Source: Kryptolebias marmoratus (taxonomy: Eukaryota; Chordata; Actinopteri; Cyprinodontiformes; Rivulidae). From it: 64,000 nucleotides of DNA. A program made the position numbers and the translations under genes. The notes under the pieces are model-generated. The model made no database searches. It was not told the DNA's origin and saw only the letters and a list, made by a program, of their open reading frames with translations. The stretch lies in assembly GCF_001649575.2 (NCBI RefSeq), contig NC_051443.1, forward strand, positions 18,804,904 to 18,868,903, read 5' to 3'. Below, piece after piece: positions 35,906-48,741 of this stretch. Every line of letters begins with the position of its first letter. The stretch's first letter is position 1.

Positions 35906-37414
35906 ATTATTGTTGTATTTTTTTGTTATATATTATCTATACAGTTTAGCTTTTAAATTGGTAAGATGAGACCTTGAGGTTTATTTCAAATTATTTTTTA
36001 AATAGATGTTTACACCAAGAAGTAAAACAATACAGGTGGATATGAGGAGAATGAAAGAAAACAAAAAATAACACATATGAGGAATTGTGACTTCACTGCT
36101 GGAAAACAGGGGCTTAGGAGAACAAAGGGAGCAGTGAAGGAAAAAGTGGGCGGTGGAGAGTGGAAGAGGATGAAAGTGGGAGCAGGAGATGAAGAGAAGT
36201 GAAGGAGCCACAAACACCTGAGGCCCAGCTTCCCTCTTCTTTTCTCCTCCGATCCACCCGCAGGATGGTGGAATGATGGCAGAACTGCCCTGCTCTTCAA
36301 ATCATCCTTAAAAAATGTGGTTATGAGTGTATCAGAGTCCGTTTTTAAAATATGAACCAGTGTCAGATCAGAAATAAGTAAGCACACTTTTTGTCATTCT
36401 AACATTTGAATACAACAATGTAGCCAAGTTCAAGAGAGAGGGCTAATATATACAAGGCAAAACTGTAAAAGGAGTCAAACTGTCAGTAAAATACTTGGAC
36501 CCACATTAGCTCTACCCTGAAAGGATAGATTTTTAGATTTTATTTGAAGTGGGTTTCAGTGGAGTGGTTATGAGCAGTCAATAGCTTACATGCAGTAGAG
36601 AGTAGTCAGCGCAATCTTAGTTTGGAGAATTAGGGAGAAGTTTCCATGGAGGAATCAAGCTAATGACTCGACAGCCTGGGGCCAATTCCAGAAAAGATTT
36701 CCTTTATGTAAAATACCTCACAACTCAGAAATATCAGAACACTTAAAGTGAAATGCATTGTGGGGGAATTTTACATCACGTTATTATTTTACGTTATCAG
36801 ATGGCTGTTGCAACACAGATTTGCCAAAGTGCATCATGTTTATTGTGCCCTCTTTGCTGAACTATTTGATGGAAAAAAATATGGACACTGTCTGCTTAGC
36901 AAATACCAGAGGCACTTGTCAAAGGTGTACACACATTTTACACATTTTAATCATAAGACAGCTGTGATATCTCTGCAGCAAACAGCTTAGAGTCAGACTC
37001 TTTCTTCTACAGTCCATGACTAAGTCTGTTTTACTTATACTTGTCCTATAATTACACCACATTTTAGTTTATATGGTTTGTTTGAGGGCCCTTCAATTAG
37101 CTGACAGCTGGGACAAAAGTACCTAGAGCACGTAAAAGTCTTTAATTTTTACTTTTACTATTGTATGAATGCAGAAAAACTAAACTATTGGATTAAATAT
37201 GGGATAAAAGTTCACGATTTGTACTATTTGTGCTTAATTTAGATTAACTATTGACATCTGCTTGGTAAATCAACATACCTCCATTACAGAAAGGTTCAAG
37301 TAGATTTTTCTACACTGAATATACTCCTAAACTCAGCACGTTGAGGTTTGAGATCAGCATTTTTGATCTCAGTACAAAGCAAGTCCCATGTGGTTAAGAG
37401 GACAAGGCGATATA
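35906..37414. other. No gene recognised
   Basis: A purine-rich plus strand at 36030-36230 gives a 125-codon minus frame rich in Phe, Ser and Leu, which is a composition artefact. No splice or family support elsewhere. Confidence 0.4.
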
Positions 37415-37786
37415 TCAGCCATAGCTTTCTTTGAGCCTAAAGACAACTGTTATGTCAGCACAATGAGTTTGGACCTTCACCTTTCCCCCTCCTGTGGGAC
37501 AAACAATGACACTCTCTTCAGTGCTGTTTGGGTTATTAAACCAGGCAAGCTTCTGTATATGGAAACACACACGAAACATGTCCCATGTTAATATCGTCAG
37601 GTCCAGACCCTGACTGGCCTTACTGCAGAACAGCTCAGTCAGCTTTCTTTCCCATTTCCTGCTGTGATTTTGATCATTCTGAATGTCACTGAAGGCTCCA
37701 CTAAATCTGAGTCTGAGAACAACTGCAGTCTTACTATGATCCCCGTTCAGCTGGTTTAGCACAAACTGTACCGTCTGTTGAGTCAT
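37415..37786 (-). pseudogene. Possible LINE reverse-transcriptase relic
   Basis: The first part of this 123-codon minus frame, LNQLNGDHSKTAVVLRLRF followed by SGAFSDIQ, resembles the region around motif A of Rex1/CR1-type reverse transcriptases (FxDFSSAFNTIQ), with the catalytic Asp replaced by Arg. The rest shows no clear RT motifs. It is either a badly decayed LINE fragment or a chance resemblance. Confidence 0.28.
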
Positions 37787-38085
37787 TTCAAACTCATTTA
37801 ACAGAGAAATTAGAACCTACGGGTAGTTGGTTTACATTTTTATTTACAGAATATTTACTGTGTGGGACATCTCCTGCCTCCCATGCATAAATGTAAATTT
37901 AGTCAGAGGTCAAACCCACAAACCATCACCATAACAGGCTATTTTATGCTTTTTTTTGACCAGCCAGTGCAATGAGTGATGATATTATGTAGTGAGTGGG
38001 GTCTCAGTAGAGGTAAATCTAATTTTACAGACTTACCACTGCAGTAAATAAGCAGAGACAGGGAGGGTTTTTTTTAAACAAAAAA

Positions 38086-38088
<3 letters not shown>

Positions 38089-38137
<49 letters not shown>
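38089..38137. repeat. (TA)n microsatellite, left of LINE fragment
   Basis: About 24 uninterrupted TA units directly before the LINE fragment. They match the (AT)n tract on the other side at 38578-38622. Confidence 0.95.
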
Positions 38138-38139
<2 letters not shown>

Positions 38140-38572
38140 GGACTGGAAGCCCCGAGATCAAAGTGGGGAACACCCCCAAAGGTAGTGGAGAATGACCGAG
38201 CTAAGATCCTGTGGGACTTCCANNNNNNNNNNNNNNNNNNNNNNNNNNNNNNNNNNNNNNNNNNNNNNNNNNNNNNNNNNNNNNNNNNNNNNNNNNNNNN
38301 NNNNNNNNNNNNNNNNNNNNNNNNNNNNNNNNNNNNNNNNNNNNNNNNNNNNNNNNNNNNNNNNNNNNNNNNNNNNNNNNNNNNNNNNNNNNNNNNNNNN
38401 NNNNCAGTGGCTACAACAGATCCCAGGAACAACATCAGACATCTCAGTCCAGAAATGTGCAGTTCTAGGCACAGCCAAGATACTGCGCAGAACCCTCAAG
38501 CTCCCAGGCCTCTGGTAGCGGACCCGAGCTCAGAGGATGAAACAAAGACCACCCGCGGAGGGTGAGAAGGGA

Positions 38573-38577
<5 letters not shown>
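38138..38577 (+). mobile_element. Non-LTR retrotransposon C-terminal fragment split by assembly gap
   Basis: Before the gap one frame reads PPKVVENDRAKILWDF. After it another reads QWLQQIPGTTSDISVQ, then KCAVLGTAKILRRTLKLPGL and W before a TAG at 38516-38518. Both pieces are familiar ends of a very common fish LINE polyprotein. The two pieces are in different frames across the 182 Ns, so either the gap length is arbitrary or the copy is frameshifted. A short 3' tail leads into (AT)n. The LINE clade is not certain. Confidence 0.65.
38223..38404. other. Assembly gap (182 Ns)
   Basis: Unsequenced bases inside a LINE fragment that lies between two long (TA)n tracts, a difficult context for assembly. 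Open frames reported across it contain only unknown residues and carry no information. Confidence 0.99.
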
Positions 38578-38622
<45 letters not shown>

Positions 38623-38653
38623 TGTATATATGTGTGTGTGTGTGTGCGTGTGT
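38578..38653. repeat. (AT)n followed by (TG)n
   Basis: About 22 AT units, then CTGTATATA, then a short (TG)n run to about 38653. This is the right-hand partner of the TA tract before the LINE fragment. Confidence 0.9.
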
Positions 38654-40363
38654 TTACCGTTAGGTTAAACAGTCCCTACAAATAGAAAAACGACTAGCTG
38701 GAGTATGGAGCATGGACAAGATGTGTCAACGTAAACATCTATTTACACATCCAGCGCTCAAACAACAATCTTTAAAGCGCATTTGTTAATTCTTTACTTC
38801 CTGTTTTTATGTTATGATAAAAGCAGGTCCAGTATTTATTTCAGAACTTACTCTGCCTCAACTAATTCCTGAATCAAATGCTACTCCACTCAGTTGAAAC
38901 TGAGCTTGAGGATTTATAACTACAATATTATAGTGGCTTTTAAATGATCTCAGTTGTGTACAGACCGTGTTATTTAACATTCATTTGAAAACCTACGTTA
39001 ATAAGGGTAATTTAATTGGCTAATTTAATAGACCTTGCTACACAGGGTCTAATTTTCTTTTCTAGTTTTATTTTAACACTGTATTAACACTCATACACAA
39101 TAACAAACGCGTATGTTATATTACATTGTCAAAAAGAAAGGTTTTCACATTTGCATTTACCTGTAATATGATGTTTTTCTGTCGCCGTAAAGTCACAGTG
39201 TTTCCTCATTGGTGAATTTTCTCCTTCTTCTGCTTTTGCCTTTTTCTATTCCTTGTGAAACTAACAGTCTTGTAAAAGTTGTCATGCTAAATTTTGTTGC
39301 TGCTTCTAAGCTTTTTTTTTTTTTTTTTAGCTCGGCTGCAATATAGTTTTGGTGCCCCATAAAACAGTTGTGACAGTTGCACTTCTGATTGTTGAGACCA
39401 AATAAAACTGACCCGAAGCATTTGTGAAAAGCTGCAGAGGAGATATTGCGTCCTTTTTTTTATATAAAAGCCTGTGTCAAAGAGTTTAATAAAACCTGTT
39501 GTTTTTGTGATCAGATGGTCTGGCAACAGAAACAGGACAGCAGAACCGGGGCTCCAGAGGAAAGAGAAGTCATTTAGTTTACTTATAAACACATCTTGAG
39601 ATGTCAGTGCATTCACACATGAGGGACATGAACATTTTCTTAATGAGGAGCTGCAAAGCTGTGCAAGTCAACTTAACAATTTAAATTAGTATGCAAATAT
39701 GACGACTGGAACACTTAATAAACAAACAGAAATGACCTGAGTGTCTCACAGAGTCATGAGCGTCCACGCAAAAGTGTACATTAAAAAAAAATAAAAAATT
39801 ACAGGTTGCTTACTTTCTGAAACACATCGACATCTTCAATAAAAGTTTTTACTGTTTCTGTTTCATTTGATGCATTGGGTTTTGATTAATGTAAATAAAA
39901 TATGTAAGAATTGCAAATTATCATGCTAGAGAATGCGAGGATAAATTCTTTTTTAAAGTGCAATCTAATCAGGGATACAGAAAAAAAGAAAAATCATAAT
40001 CAAGTCGTCTGATCCAGTGTTGCCTTTTGGAGAGAGAGAGAGAGAAAAAAAACAACAACATTTTAACGTTGCACTAAAATAAGGACTCTGTATATCTGTC
40101 AGTATACTCGTCCCCATCTAAACTCCTGCTTCTTATTGGATTTCAACCATAAATAATTGATGACTTTGCACCTCCCCCATCTGCCTCAGCCTCTCTCTTG
40201 TTGTCACCTCCTCTCAGTCAGCTGTGGAGGACACTCAAGGTTGAACAATGTGATTTCATGTGCATTTTTTCATGCATTTGTGTGTGTATGTGTGTGCATA
40301 AACCATGGCACAGAGTGCAGAGTTTAAATAACAGGAAGCATCTCTGTTTGCCAGAGAACTGAT
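38654..40363. other. No gene recognised
   Basis: A T18-type run at about 39310-39329 gives poly-Lys in a 109-codon minus frame. AT-rich unique DNA otherwise. Confidence 0.4.
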
Positions 40364-40364
40364 G

Positions 40365-40418
<54 letters not shown>
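40364..40418. repeat. (GA)n microsatellite
   Basis: About 55 bp of GA with one AA interruption near 40380. Minus-strand frames here read Leu-Ser repeats and are artefacts. Confidence 0.95.
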
Positions 40419-40421
<3 letters not shown>

Positions 40422-41345
40422 AGAAGGAAGGAAGGAAAGGCAGAGAGACTGTCCTGAAAAATGTGCAGTATAGCACAATAAAATGCTGAACAACACAATA
40501 ACAACACGATGGCGTAGCTTTAGATTAGAGCAGATCAAATATTTATGATCTCCGTGTGGGAACATTGCCCGACTTTTGCCCACTTTTACAGGAATAGGTT
40601 TGCCAGGAAAGCAGGTGATCTCGGTTTGGATTTATTTTTGTGTATTTATTTTTAATCCGAGATGCTTGACACGAACAAGATTCCACAGCAGATAAGCAAC
40701 TGTGACACACTGCTGCTCACGTCATCGAATATGCAGATAGAGAAACATTAACACAGAATTATGCAAATGTGCATCGCTTGCTTCTGACACATTTCATGAA
40801 TATCAAAATGGTAATAGAACACATAATTTATCCCTCCCAGTGCAGTCGGTGTCAAGTTAGCAACTGGAATGGTTATTTTCATCCAAGTTAAAAGACAAAA
40901 ACATAAAACACTAAAAGTTGAAATAAGCAGTAGCCCATTTCCATTAGCTAGGAAAGTGACAGCAAGCAGAAAAGTAGAAAGTACACTTTTTTATGTTTCA
41001 TGTAGCCGTTGCCTGATTTGGAGACTCAAACCTTGGTCCTAAAAACTGAAGATGGAAAAGAGCCTTAAATCATTTCAGACCCAGCCATCCTTAGCTAATG
41101 AAGCTGTAGTGGTGCTACTATAAATGCTGCAATAATCAAATTTTAATTTACAAGAAACTGAAAGTTTTATAAACCAAGCCAGCCAGAAAAATAACTAGCC
41201 TACTAAGCTGAGGGCTTGCAACCTAGTTAGCTATGTGGCTAGCTTTGTTTGTAAAATTTTAGCTAGCTAGCGAGATAGATAGCTTATATTTTCAGCCTGT
41301 CAAAACAGTATGCATGTATCAGTTAAATAGAACTAGAAACTACAA

Positions 41346-41358
41346 AGGTCAAAGGTCA
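41346..41358 (+). promoter_or_regulatory. Consensus DR1 nuclear-receptor site
   Basis: An exact AGGTCAAAGGTCA, two AGGTCA half-sites with one-base spacing. This is the classical HNF4 / RXR-PPAR / COUP-TF element. It is the first of three within 700 bp. Confidence 0.5.
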
Positions 41359-41856
41359 ATATGTGGTGCTGAGTACTATTTCTTGAAATACATCAGCAGT
41401 GTTGTGAACTCTGATGCTGATGGCCCCAAGTGGTTTTCTTTTTTTTTGTTTGTTTGTTTATTTTTGTATGGTTTTCTTCTTAACAATCTTTGCCTAGATG
41501 TTTTTTATATCGCTGGAGCACATTTCATGTATATTTGCTGTTTGTCTGTGTCTCTAAATCAATATTTGATGGTCATGGCGGTCTGGTTCCTGCGTTGGTG
41601 ATTTATGTTTGCGTGCACAATGTAAATGAGTGCAAATGTAAGTCAAGTGAGTAAAATTAATTTGAAAAACATTTCGAAAACACAGATATTTTGGGCAAAA
41701 AAAAAAACAAAACTCATTGGCTTGACACAAAAATGCTCCCTAGTGAACATGAGCACAAGTTTCAGTTTTTGAGGAATGCGGCTGATAAATTTAGTTCTTG
41801 ACTGTTGACTACCTCGTGTACAAATATGGCGACAAGCACCCGGTGCTGACTCTGAC

Positions 41857-41869
41857 TGACCTTTGACCC
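41857..41869 (-). promoter_or_regulatory. DR1 nuclear-receptor site
   Basis: TGACCTTTGACCC is the complement of GGGTCA-A-AGGTCA, a fully acceptable DR1 variant. It is the second site of the cluster. Confidence 0.45.
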
Positions 41870-42032
41870 TTGCCGTATTTGGTCTGACATGCATGCCCAG
41901 ATGATTCATTAGATGTGCCTAAAGTGTTTTAATTAGATTTCTCTAAATGTTGCAACACGTTTGCCTCATCCCTCATTATTCCTCTGCAACCAGTGGAGTT
42001 CCTTTTAGCCCAATACATTTCCTATATATCCT

Positions 42033-42045
42033 TGACCTTTGGCCT
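42033..42045 (-). promoter_or_regulatory. DR1-like site next to a forkhead-type word
   Basis: TGACCTTTGGCCT differs from DR1 by one base. GATAAACAA follows at 42053-42061, a forkhead (FOXA-like) word. HNF4 and FOXA sites often co-occur in liver and gut enhancers. That reading is inference here. Confidence 0.4.
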
Positions 42046-45000
42046 TTAGTTTAGATAAACAAGTGTTCAAGTTCAAGCTGTATATTGTAGCCTTGCCACC
42101 ATGGCACTGACTTTATCAGGTTTTTGCATTCAGTCCTGATTAGAGCTAATTGCACATGCATGGTGAATGAAGATCCACAATCACCTAATTCCCTTTTGTC
42201 CTTGTTTTCCCTCCTCCTCCTGAATATTTGACAGGGTGTAAACGCACGCATGAGAACTGATAGGTTTTATCTTTCCCAGAACTGAATGACGGCGAGACCG
42301 AGAGCATCTTGTAATCCTGTCTCGACTCCTTGAGACTTGTTTTGTGAGGCTTGTTTTTGGCTCTTTATTAAATGTGACACACAGAAAATTAGCATGAAAG
42401 CAGATTTCTTATTAGTCGACATATAATTAAGTTTCACTTTCACAAGCAGGGACTTTTCTTTTCTTTTATACCAGCCTCAGTTAAAGAAAACAGCTGATTG
42501 TACAGAAACCTTGACTATGGTTTATGTAAAGCACTGTGTCAGTTTTAGTTCATCTGATGAAGCTGGACTACCTTGAACCACAAAGATTCAGGTGATTCTT
42601 TTCACCTTGAGTGTTTGGACTGATAAAATCATCCTCCTTCATTTGATAAACGCGAGCAGGCAGAAGAACAGGACCTGGCTCTAGTTTTACTCAGCATGTT
42701 ACCATCTGTTTCAAGACTTCTCCTCGGAGGGATCAGTCTCAGGTTTAATCAATCGCCGACATCTCTTTGAACCTTGAAGGGTTTTTCTGAAAATTATGAT
42801 GGTACTTAACCAGCTGAGATTTACTACTCACCAAAAATCAATCCGCAGTTTAAATCCTACTTTGACCAAAATCTGTCTTTTCTGCAGCATATTTCTGCTA
42901 ATTTTTCACAAAAATTCGAAAGTAATAACAGTGTGAAACAGAACTTTTTAATGAAGCGTCACGGCACGATGATTATTGTTACTAACTTTGTTATTTTCTT
43001 CATTTACAGCATTGTGCTGACAGTAAAGCAAACATCTGGCTTCTTAAAATGTAACTAACATATTTATGTTAATTAAAAAAAAATCCATCAAAAACAATAT
43101 TAACAAAGAACCCTTTAAAATAGGAAAACTTTGACTTGTTAAAGATTACTTAACGACAAATAGTTCTTATAGTTTATTCGGTCTTGAATTTCTACGCCTT
43201 TTTACCAGATTCACTAGCTTGCAAAGAATTTAAAAAGATTTTTTTTATTTAGAATATAAAAATTGCACATTATCAGTTTCTACTTGAAAGTGGTCTGATA
43301 ATTTATCACGTTTTTTCAGATTAACACAAAGCCAATCCATGTCCAATCATGTGTGTGAGAAGATTTAGTTTTAACTTTTTCTAGTCCATAATTCATGTCT
43401 ATTTGTCACAATTTTGAAATTAAAGTAAATGTGCTTCTCCAGTCTATTGTCTGTTTATCTATTACAGAATTTCATGTTACTTTGTCCTTCTTTGTGCACA
43501 GAAACAAAACATCAACAGCTGAATCTCTATTCTAAGCAGCAAAACAGGAAGAACTGCACAATTTATAATCATGAGTTTATTTTGTGCTTGTAGTCAGTTA
43601 TGCATCACATCTCTGACCTGCAGTTGTACATTACTTCCTGCAGATGCAACATTTATTTGTCTTTGGCGCCACCTACCGTCAGAAAAACACAATGACACAT
43701 TTTAGTCCACTCTGACTCATGACTTCATTAAAAAGTTCAATGTAAAACTAAAAACTATCAAATGAAAACATTATTTCTCTGTCTCTGAAGAAGATAGAAA
43801 ATAAAATGAACCCACATATTTCATTATTTTTATATATCATTTATGCAGCCTGATAATTACTCAGTGCTTGTGTGTTGTGGAGGTTGAAAGCTAAAAACAG
43901 GGATGTCCTACATTATTGCTAAAACTTTTTGGTGTGATACTGTGTTATAACAACAATTACATAAATTATTTACAGGTAAGACAAGTTTGCGACTTGAGGA
44001 CTTTGTCTATAAGCACCTTAAACATGTTGTACATATGCATAATTTCTGACTACTTAACTGGTTAACTTAACTAAGCAAAGAGAGTTTTCTTAGAAAGGAC
44101 CCAGAACCAAACTCTGGTAAAATGTAGGAGCAGGAGATTTAGTGAGATCTCCTGCTGATCAATAAAATATTTGCAATTATTTCTGCAGCAGAAGGTGATG
44201 TTTAGAAATAAGCATCCTGCTTCAGTTCAATGATGCAAACTATGATTAGTGACTAAACAAACCTCAGTGAAGCTCTATTATTAATGTAATAATCTGTTAA
44301 ACTGTTGCAAAGAGGGCAAAGAGCTCAAAAATAAACAATGTTTTATTCTAGAAAAGATTTCAGTGCAATTCAGATGTAAGAAACCTTCAATGATAAATAA
44401 TAAATTATCTCATTAAAGATAACGTGTTGTTTATTTTATTCCAAATTGATATACAGCATCTTTGTTTGCCATGAAAAAGATGATTTAATTTCTTGAAAAG
44501 GAGCTCTGTGGTCCTCTGAGAGCATCTCTGAGTCACAAAAACATCTGCTTTGTTTGCTCATATTTCATAAAGGTAATAAAATCCCCCCAGAAAGCTGGTG
44601 TTTTCACAATTCTGTGCTATACCTTCAGGGGTTTAAAAGTTTTGTGAAGAACCTTATTTCATACCAAATTATGACAGTTGGGGTATTTGTTCATGTGCGG
44701 AAGTGATGAACATAAATCACCTCTCGTATACATCCAGTCTAGAACGTGATTGTTTTTCTTTCAGTATTCTTTCAGTAATTCACTATTCCCCTTTTGGACT
44801 GTGTTTTGGTTCAACAAAGATTGCAAATATCCTTGTTTTTCGAAAGGATCATATTCCATGCACACAATCATATGTTATTTATCAAACAGATGAACTACTA
44901 TAACAAAATAAAGTCCAGTAAAGGGTGAGCTGGACGACTCCTTTCTGTTTTTGTCTCGAAAAGACTTGTGGTTTTTTTTGTTTCTCTGCCTGCTGTGGAC

Positions 45001-46229
45001 CTGAGTGTGTCTGTGAGTCAAAGTGACTGATATTGGTTCATGGTACGAGGAGGCAGAGAGCTGAATTATCGGAGGCTTGTTTTTCCATCAAGGTCAAATT
45101 AAAACGTCACACGCACTCGAACTCTTGTGTCCACGCAAACACACACAGTCATTGACTCCAGCAAATTACTTCTGTGGACAACATGGATGGGACACAAGAG
45201 CCAAAATGAAACATATTACTCCTTCAGGGTGTGTGTTGTGTTTTTCTATCACATTTTTCACTTTATCTGCATTCACTGCAGCGCTAAGGTCAACAGTTAT
45301 GCTCTCTTGATTGAGTTCCATCTCAGTTTTTTGTTTTTTTTTCTAACCTCATGACTACATTTTTACTCTGACTAACAGTCGGCCCATTTTTAGACACGCA
45401 ACTTCATCTTTTTTGTTTCAGGAGTTAAAATAGATTTTTTTATGTTGCTGATGAAACAGTTTAATGCAGTGATGAAACAAGTGAGCAGTTAAGTGTTCAG
45501 ATATATAACATTTGAACAGAAAACTGGAAATGAGAAAAACAAAGCACACATTTGTTATGCCTGATCTATATTAAAGTTCATAAGTAGGGTACGAGAATGA
45601 TCGTGTTACTGTTGGGTTTAGCACCTGGTATCATTTGTAATAAAAAAACAACAAAACTGGAGCTCAGATCTGCTGCATTTGGCTGATGCAGCTCACTGAT
45701 CTGTTCACCGTCACGTAAACAACTCAAGTGTGCTTCGAGGCTGAGAGGAGGAAGAAAGTCGTCTTTGCAAATGTGTCAACAGGAAGCGAAAGATGACAGA
45801 AGGGTATTACTCAGGCTTTAGATTATGCAGACTAGCATACACTGACTGTAGCAGCAGTATGACTGACAACACATATTCAACTATGAAACTCATTTAACCA
45901 AAGCACATCATGTGACTTCATGGACCACAGCTAGGTTTAAAATAAACACCGTGTACGAATTTTAGGCAGGTGTGAAAACGCAGCAAAGAATTTCACAAAG
46001 ATTAGTTCTAGTTTATTTTGCACCAGTTCACAGAATGAAAAATGAGCTAAGAGAATAAAAATCTAAAATTAAAATAATATTTAACCAAAGCAACCCTTGC
46101 TTTAAAACAAACCGGCTCAGTTCTTTCTTTTGCAACAAGTCAGGGTTTTATTTTTTTAATTTATTAGGGTTTTAGTTAAGTCTATGATTAGTTAAATTTA
46201 CAACTGAGACGCTAACGATCATTTACATG

Positions 46230-46951
46230 TGTGGGTTGAAACACAGACATTAAAAGACATTATCACTAAAATTAGAAACATCTTGTCTCAAAATGATGCA
46301 GAAAAACTGTTCCATGCATTTATCACATCTAGGCTGGGCTGCTGTAATTCTTTACTATCTGGGCGTCCAAAAAACTCCATAAAGTCTTCATTTGATCCAA
46401 AATGCTGCTGCCAGAGTTTTAATGAGAGCTGGAAGGAGAGATCATATTTCTCCAGTTTTATCTTCTCTCCATTGGCTCCCTGTCAAATTCAGAACAGATT
46501 TTAAAATCTTACTTTTAAGATATAAAACTCTCAACAACCAAGCTCCATCTTATATCAAAGATCTTATTGTTCCACATGTTCCTAACAGAGCTGTAGTGTG
46601 ATAGTAAGATAGTATGATGAGTCATTCTGTGTTTCTCTGTGTCTTTTTCCTGTCCCCTCTCACCACAGCCAGTCGAAGAAGATGGCCGCCCATCCTGAGC
46701 CTGGTTCTGGTTCTGCTGGAGGTTTTCTTCCTGTTAAAAGGGAGTCATTTCTTTCCACTGTAGCCAATGTGCTGCTCAGGACGGGAGACTGTGACAAAGT
46801 GAAGATTCAACCTAATCTGCTAGCTTCCTTAGACAGATAACTTTTACTAATTGGCTTTTATGATGTATATGAATGTTTCTGTACAACACCCTGAGACGAC
46901 TTTTGTTGTTTCTTGGCACTATATAAATAAACTGAACTGAACTGAACTGAA
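46230..46951 (+). mobile_element. L2-type LINE 3' part
   Basis: The element covers the C-terminal end of the reverse-transcriptase ORF (reading IQNAAARVLMRAGRRDHISP, then SSLHWLPVKF, LLLRYKTLNNQAPSYIKDLI), then a 3' UTR containing GGTTCTGGTTCTGCTGGAGG. It ends with TATATAAATAAACTGAACTG and an (ACTGA)n tail. The ORF is frameshifted between 46390 and 46400 and 5'-truncated, so it is a dead copy. Confidence 0.88.
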
Positions 46952-48479
46952 ACAGAGTCAGGTGTGCGGGAGGCCTAAAGCTGGTTGAGGAACATTCAAA
47001 CTCTGCCTTGAGAAGAGGCTGTGCCGATAGTTTCATGTTGCAAGTCAAACACCGCGATGAGACTCAGCATCACCGAGGATTCACCCAGACAAAGATTACA
47101 AAACAGAACTGGGGTTCTGAGGTGTTGCTGTGCAAGTTTTTTTGTAAAAGAACAAAGAAATGGGTAACAATGAGGACTGGAGCAGTCAGCCAAGGAGGTG
47201 AAGGACACATCAAACCTCACCTTTCTTTAAAAATCAAAAGATGTCAAGCAGTGGATCACAGGACTTGTCTGTCAGGAGAAGTCTGTCCAGAGGTGGTTTT
47301 CATGGTAGAACTGGGTCCAAAAATCCAAACTTCCAACTAACAAACTAGGCCGAGTGGCTCAGCTTTGCATAAAGACATGCAGAAGATGGCGGCAGGTCTT
47401 TTAGGCTGGGTGCAGCATCATCTTTGAACCCCTTTTTGTTGTTTATTGTTGCTTTTTTGTTCTTTATTTCTTGCCGGGGGATTGACGGGATGACATTTTG
47501 TTCAGCTGCACACTGTGTATGTAACAGAATGACGAAGTCGGTCTGATTTCGTACTTTTATGGCTTAGCCCACTTCCATTTTCAGATCCACATTTGACGCA
47601 CGCTACACAGCTAATAAACTTCATAAGTGTATTTTTAACTGTAAAAATGTTGTTTTGAAGAAAACACGGACGGCTTTGAAACATTTGCACATTTCAATGA
47701 TTTATTGTACAAATAGATCTGCAAGCTTCTGCTTTTGTGTCTTTCTCGAGTATGATTCACATTCAGACAAAAAAAAAAAATCACCCATTATGAATCTATT
47801 TGAAAAGATTACCACGGATATTCACAGTCAAAACCATGAAACGTGATGTTTAAAACAAAAAGCCTAAACTATAAAAGACTTTATTTTGCAGCAATACTCC
47901 ATCCTGTCCCACATATCCTAAAGTGAGGATTTCCCAGTTTTGGAAATGTTGTCACTTCAGCCTAAATTGTCTGGATTTGATCTGCAGCATGGTTTTATAA
48001 TGACAGGCTGATTAGAAAGTTTACATTTTGTGTTAGAGATACTGAATTTGGTTAAACATAACTAATGACAGCAACGGCACCATAGTGACACATGTTCATC
48101 ATACGTCAGATCACTAATGGCACTTGACGTGCATAAAAAATGTGACATTTATAAGAATAAACCAGGGAAGCACAGGATTAAACTCTTAAATTTTTGTTTA
48201 TTTCTGTAATGTTCCTCTTTCTTAAAACTTTGATGATCTCAGCTCTGCAGAAGTGAAATCCGACAAAGAGAGGACTCAAACATCAACTTTCTGTATAAAC
48301 TGTAGCAGGAAAATAAAGAAACTCCTTCATTGAGACAAAAAGTCACCAAGCAGATTTTCTGTATTTAACACTTTTACATTCTTACTAGTTTTCAAGCCTT
48401 TTGCTCATTTTTTTCTTTTTTTTTACTGTGGGACTTAAAGAACACCCTCACATGTCAATATATTTTTTTATCTAGCCCT
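46952..48479. other. No gene recognised; upstream of the plus-strand gene
   Basis: The 110-codon plus frame at 47008-47340 shows no family signature. AT-rich DNA follows up to the promoter region. Confidence 0.35.
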
Positions 48480-48741
48480 TCCCTTCTCATTTTGGGGCTT
48501 TTCATTTCCTCTTTGTATTGGTGTCTCTGCTTTTCACAGGAAGTATCGGGTCTGCCCTGCCCCTGCTGCTCATCTCTCAGTTTTACTCTCTCTCTCTCAC
48601 AAACAAAGCGTGAGTGGCGCCTCACCCTCGAGCAGGCGAACACACCAAAGTTCTTCTTCTTCGACAGGAACTTGTCTTCATCTTCTCCGAGTCTTTCCTG
48701 CAGCGTCTCTCAGCTGATCCATGTACGGCTGAGACTCCAAC
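48480..48741 (+). promoter_or_regulatory. Probable promoter and 5' UTR of the plus-strand gene
   Basis: The start codon at 48742 is preceded by a pyrimidine-rich, moderately GC-rich leader (TCTCTCTCTCTCAC near 48585-48600) with no strong TATA box. The transcription start is not fixed by sequence; the leader probably begins between about 48480 and 48600. It has no strong CpG island, unlike the two islands to the left. Confidence 0.35.
48721..48732 (+). promoter_or_regulatory. Minimal upstream ORF (Met-Tyr-Gly-stop)
   Basis: ATG TAC GGC TGA ends nine bases before the main start codon. Its -3 base is T (GATCCATGT), a weak context, so leaky scanning is expected. It would allow translational control if it lies in the mRNA. 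Confidence 0.45.

Larger units (their letters stand above)
40419..46229. other. No gene recognised; long unique AT-rich region with DR1 sites
   Basis: This is one of the least repeat-laden stretches of the window. It contains three DR1-type sites (41346-42045), each listed separately, and no supported exon. The frames at 41314-41909, 44703-44903 and 45077-45354 are short, AT-rich and without splice context. Confidence 0.4.

Noticed and set aside
36010..36387. 125-codon minus ORF
   Set aside because: It is the complement of a purine-rich tract, giving a Phe/Ser/Leu string without motifs.
38025..38565. ORFs spanning the N gap
   Set aside because: Most of their residues are unknown, and the outer parts are LINE fragments in different frames.
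40218..40583. Leu-Ser-rich minus ORFs
   Set aside because: They read the (GA)n microsatellite at 40364-40418.
46229..46601. Plus ORFs as a host gene
   Set aside because: The residues match the C-terminal reverse-transcriptase region of L2 LINEs, frameshifted and truncated.
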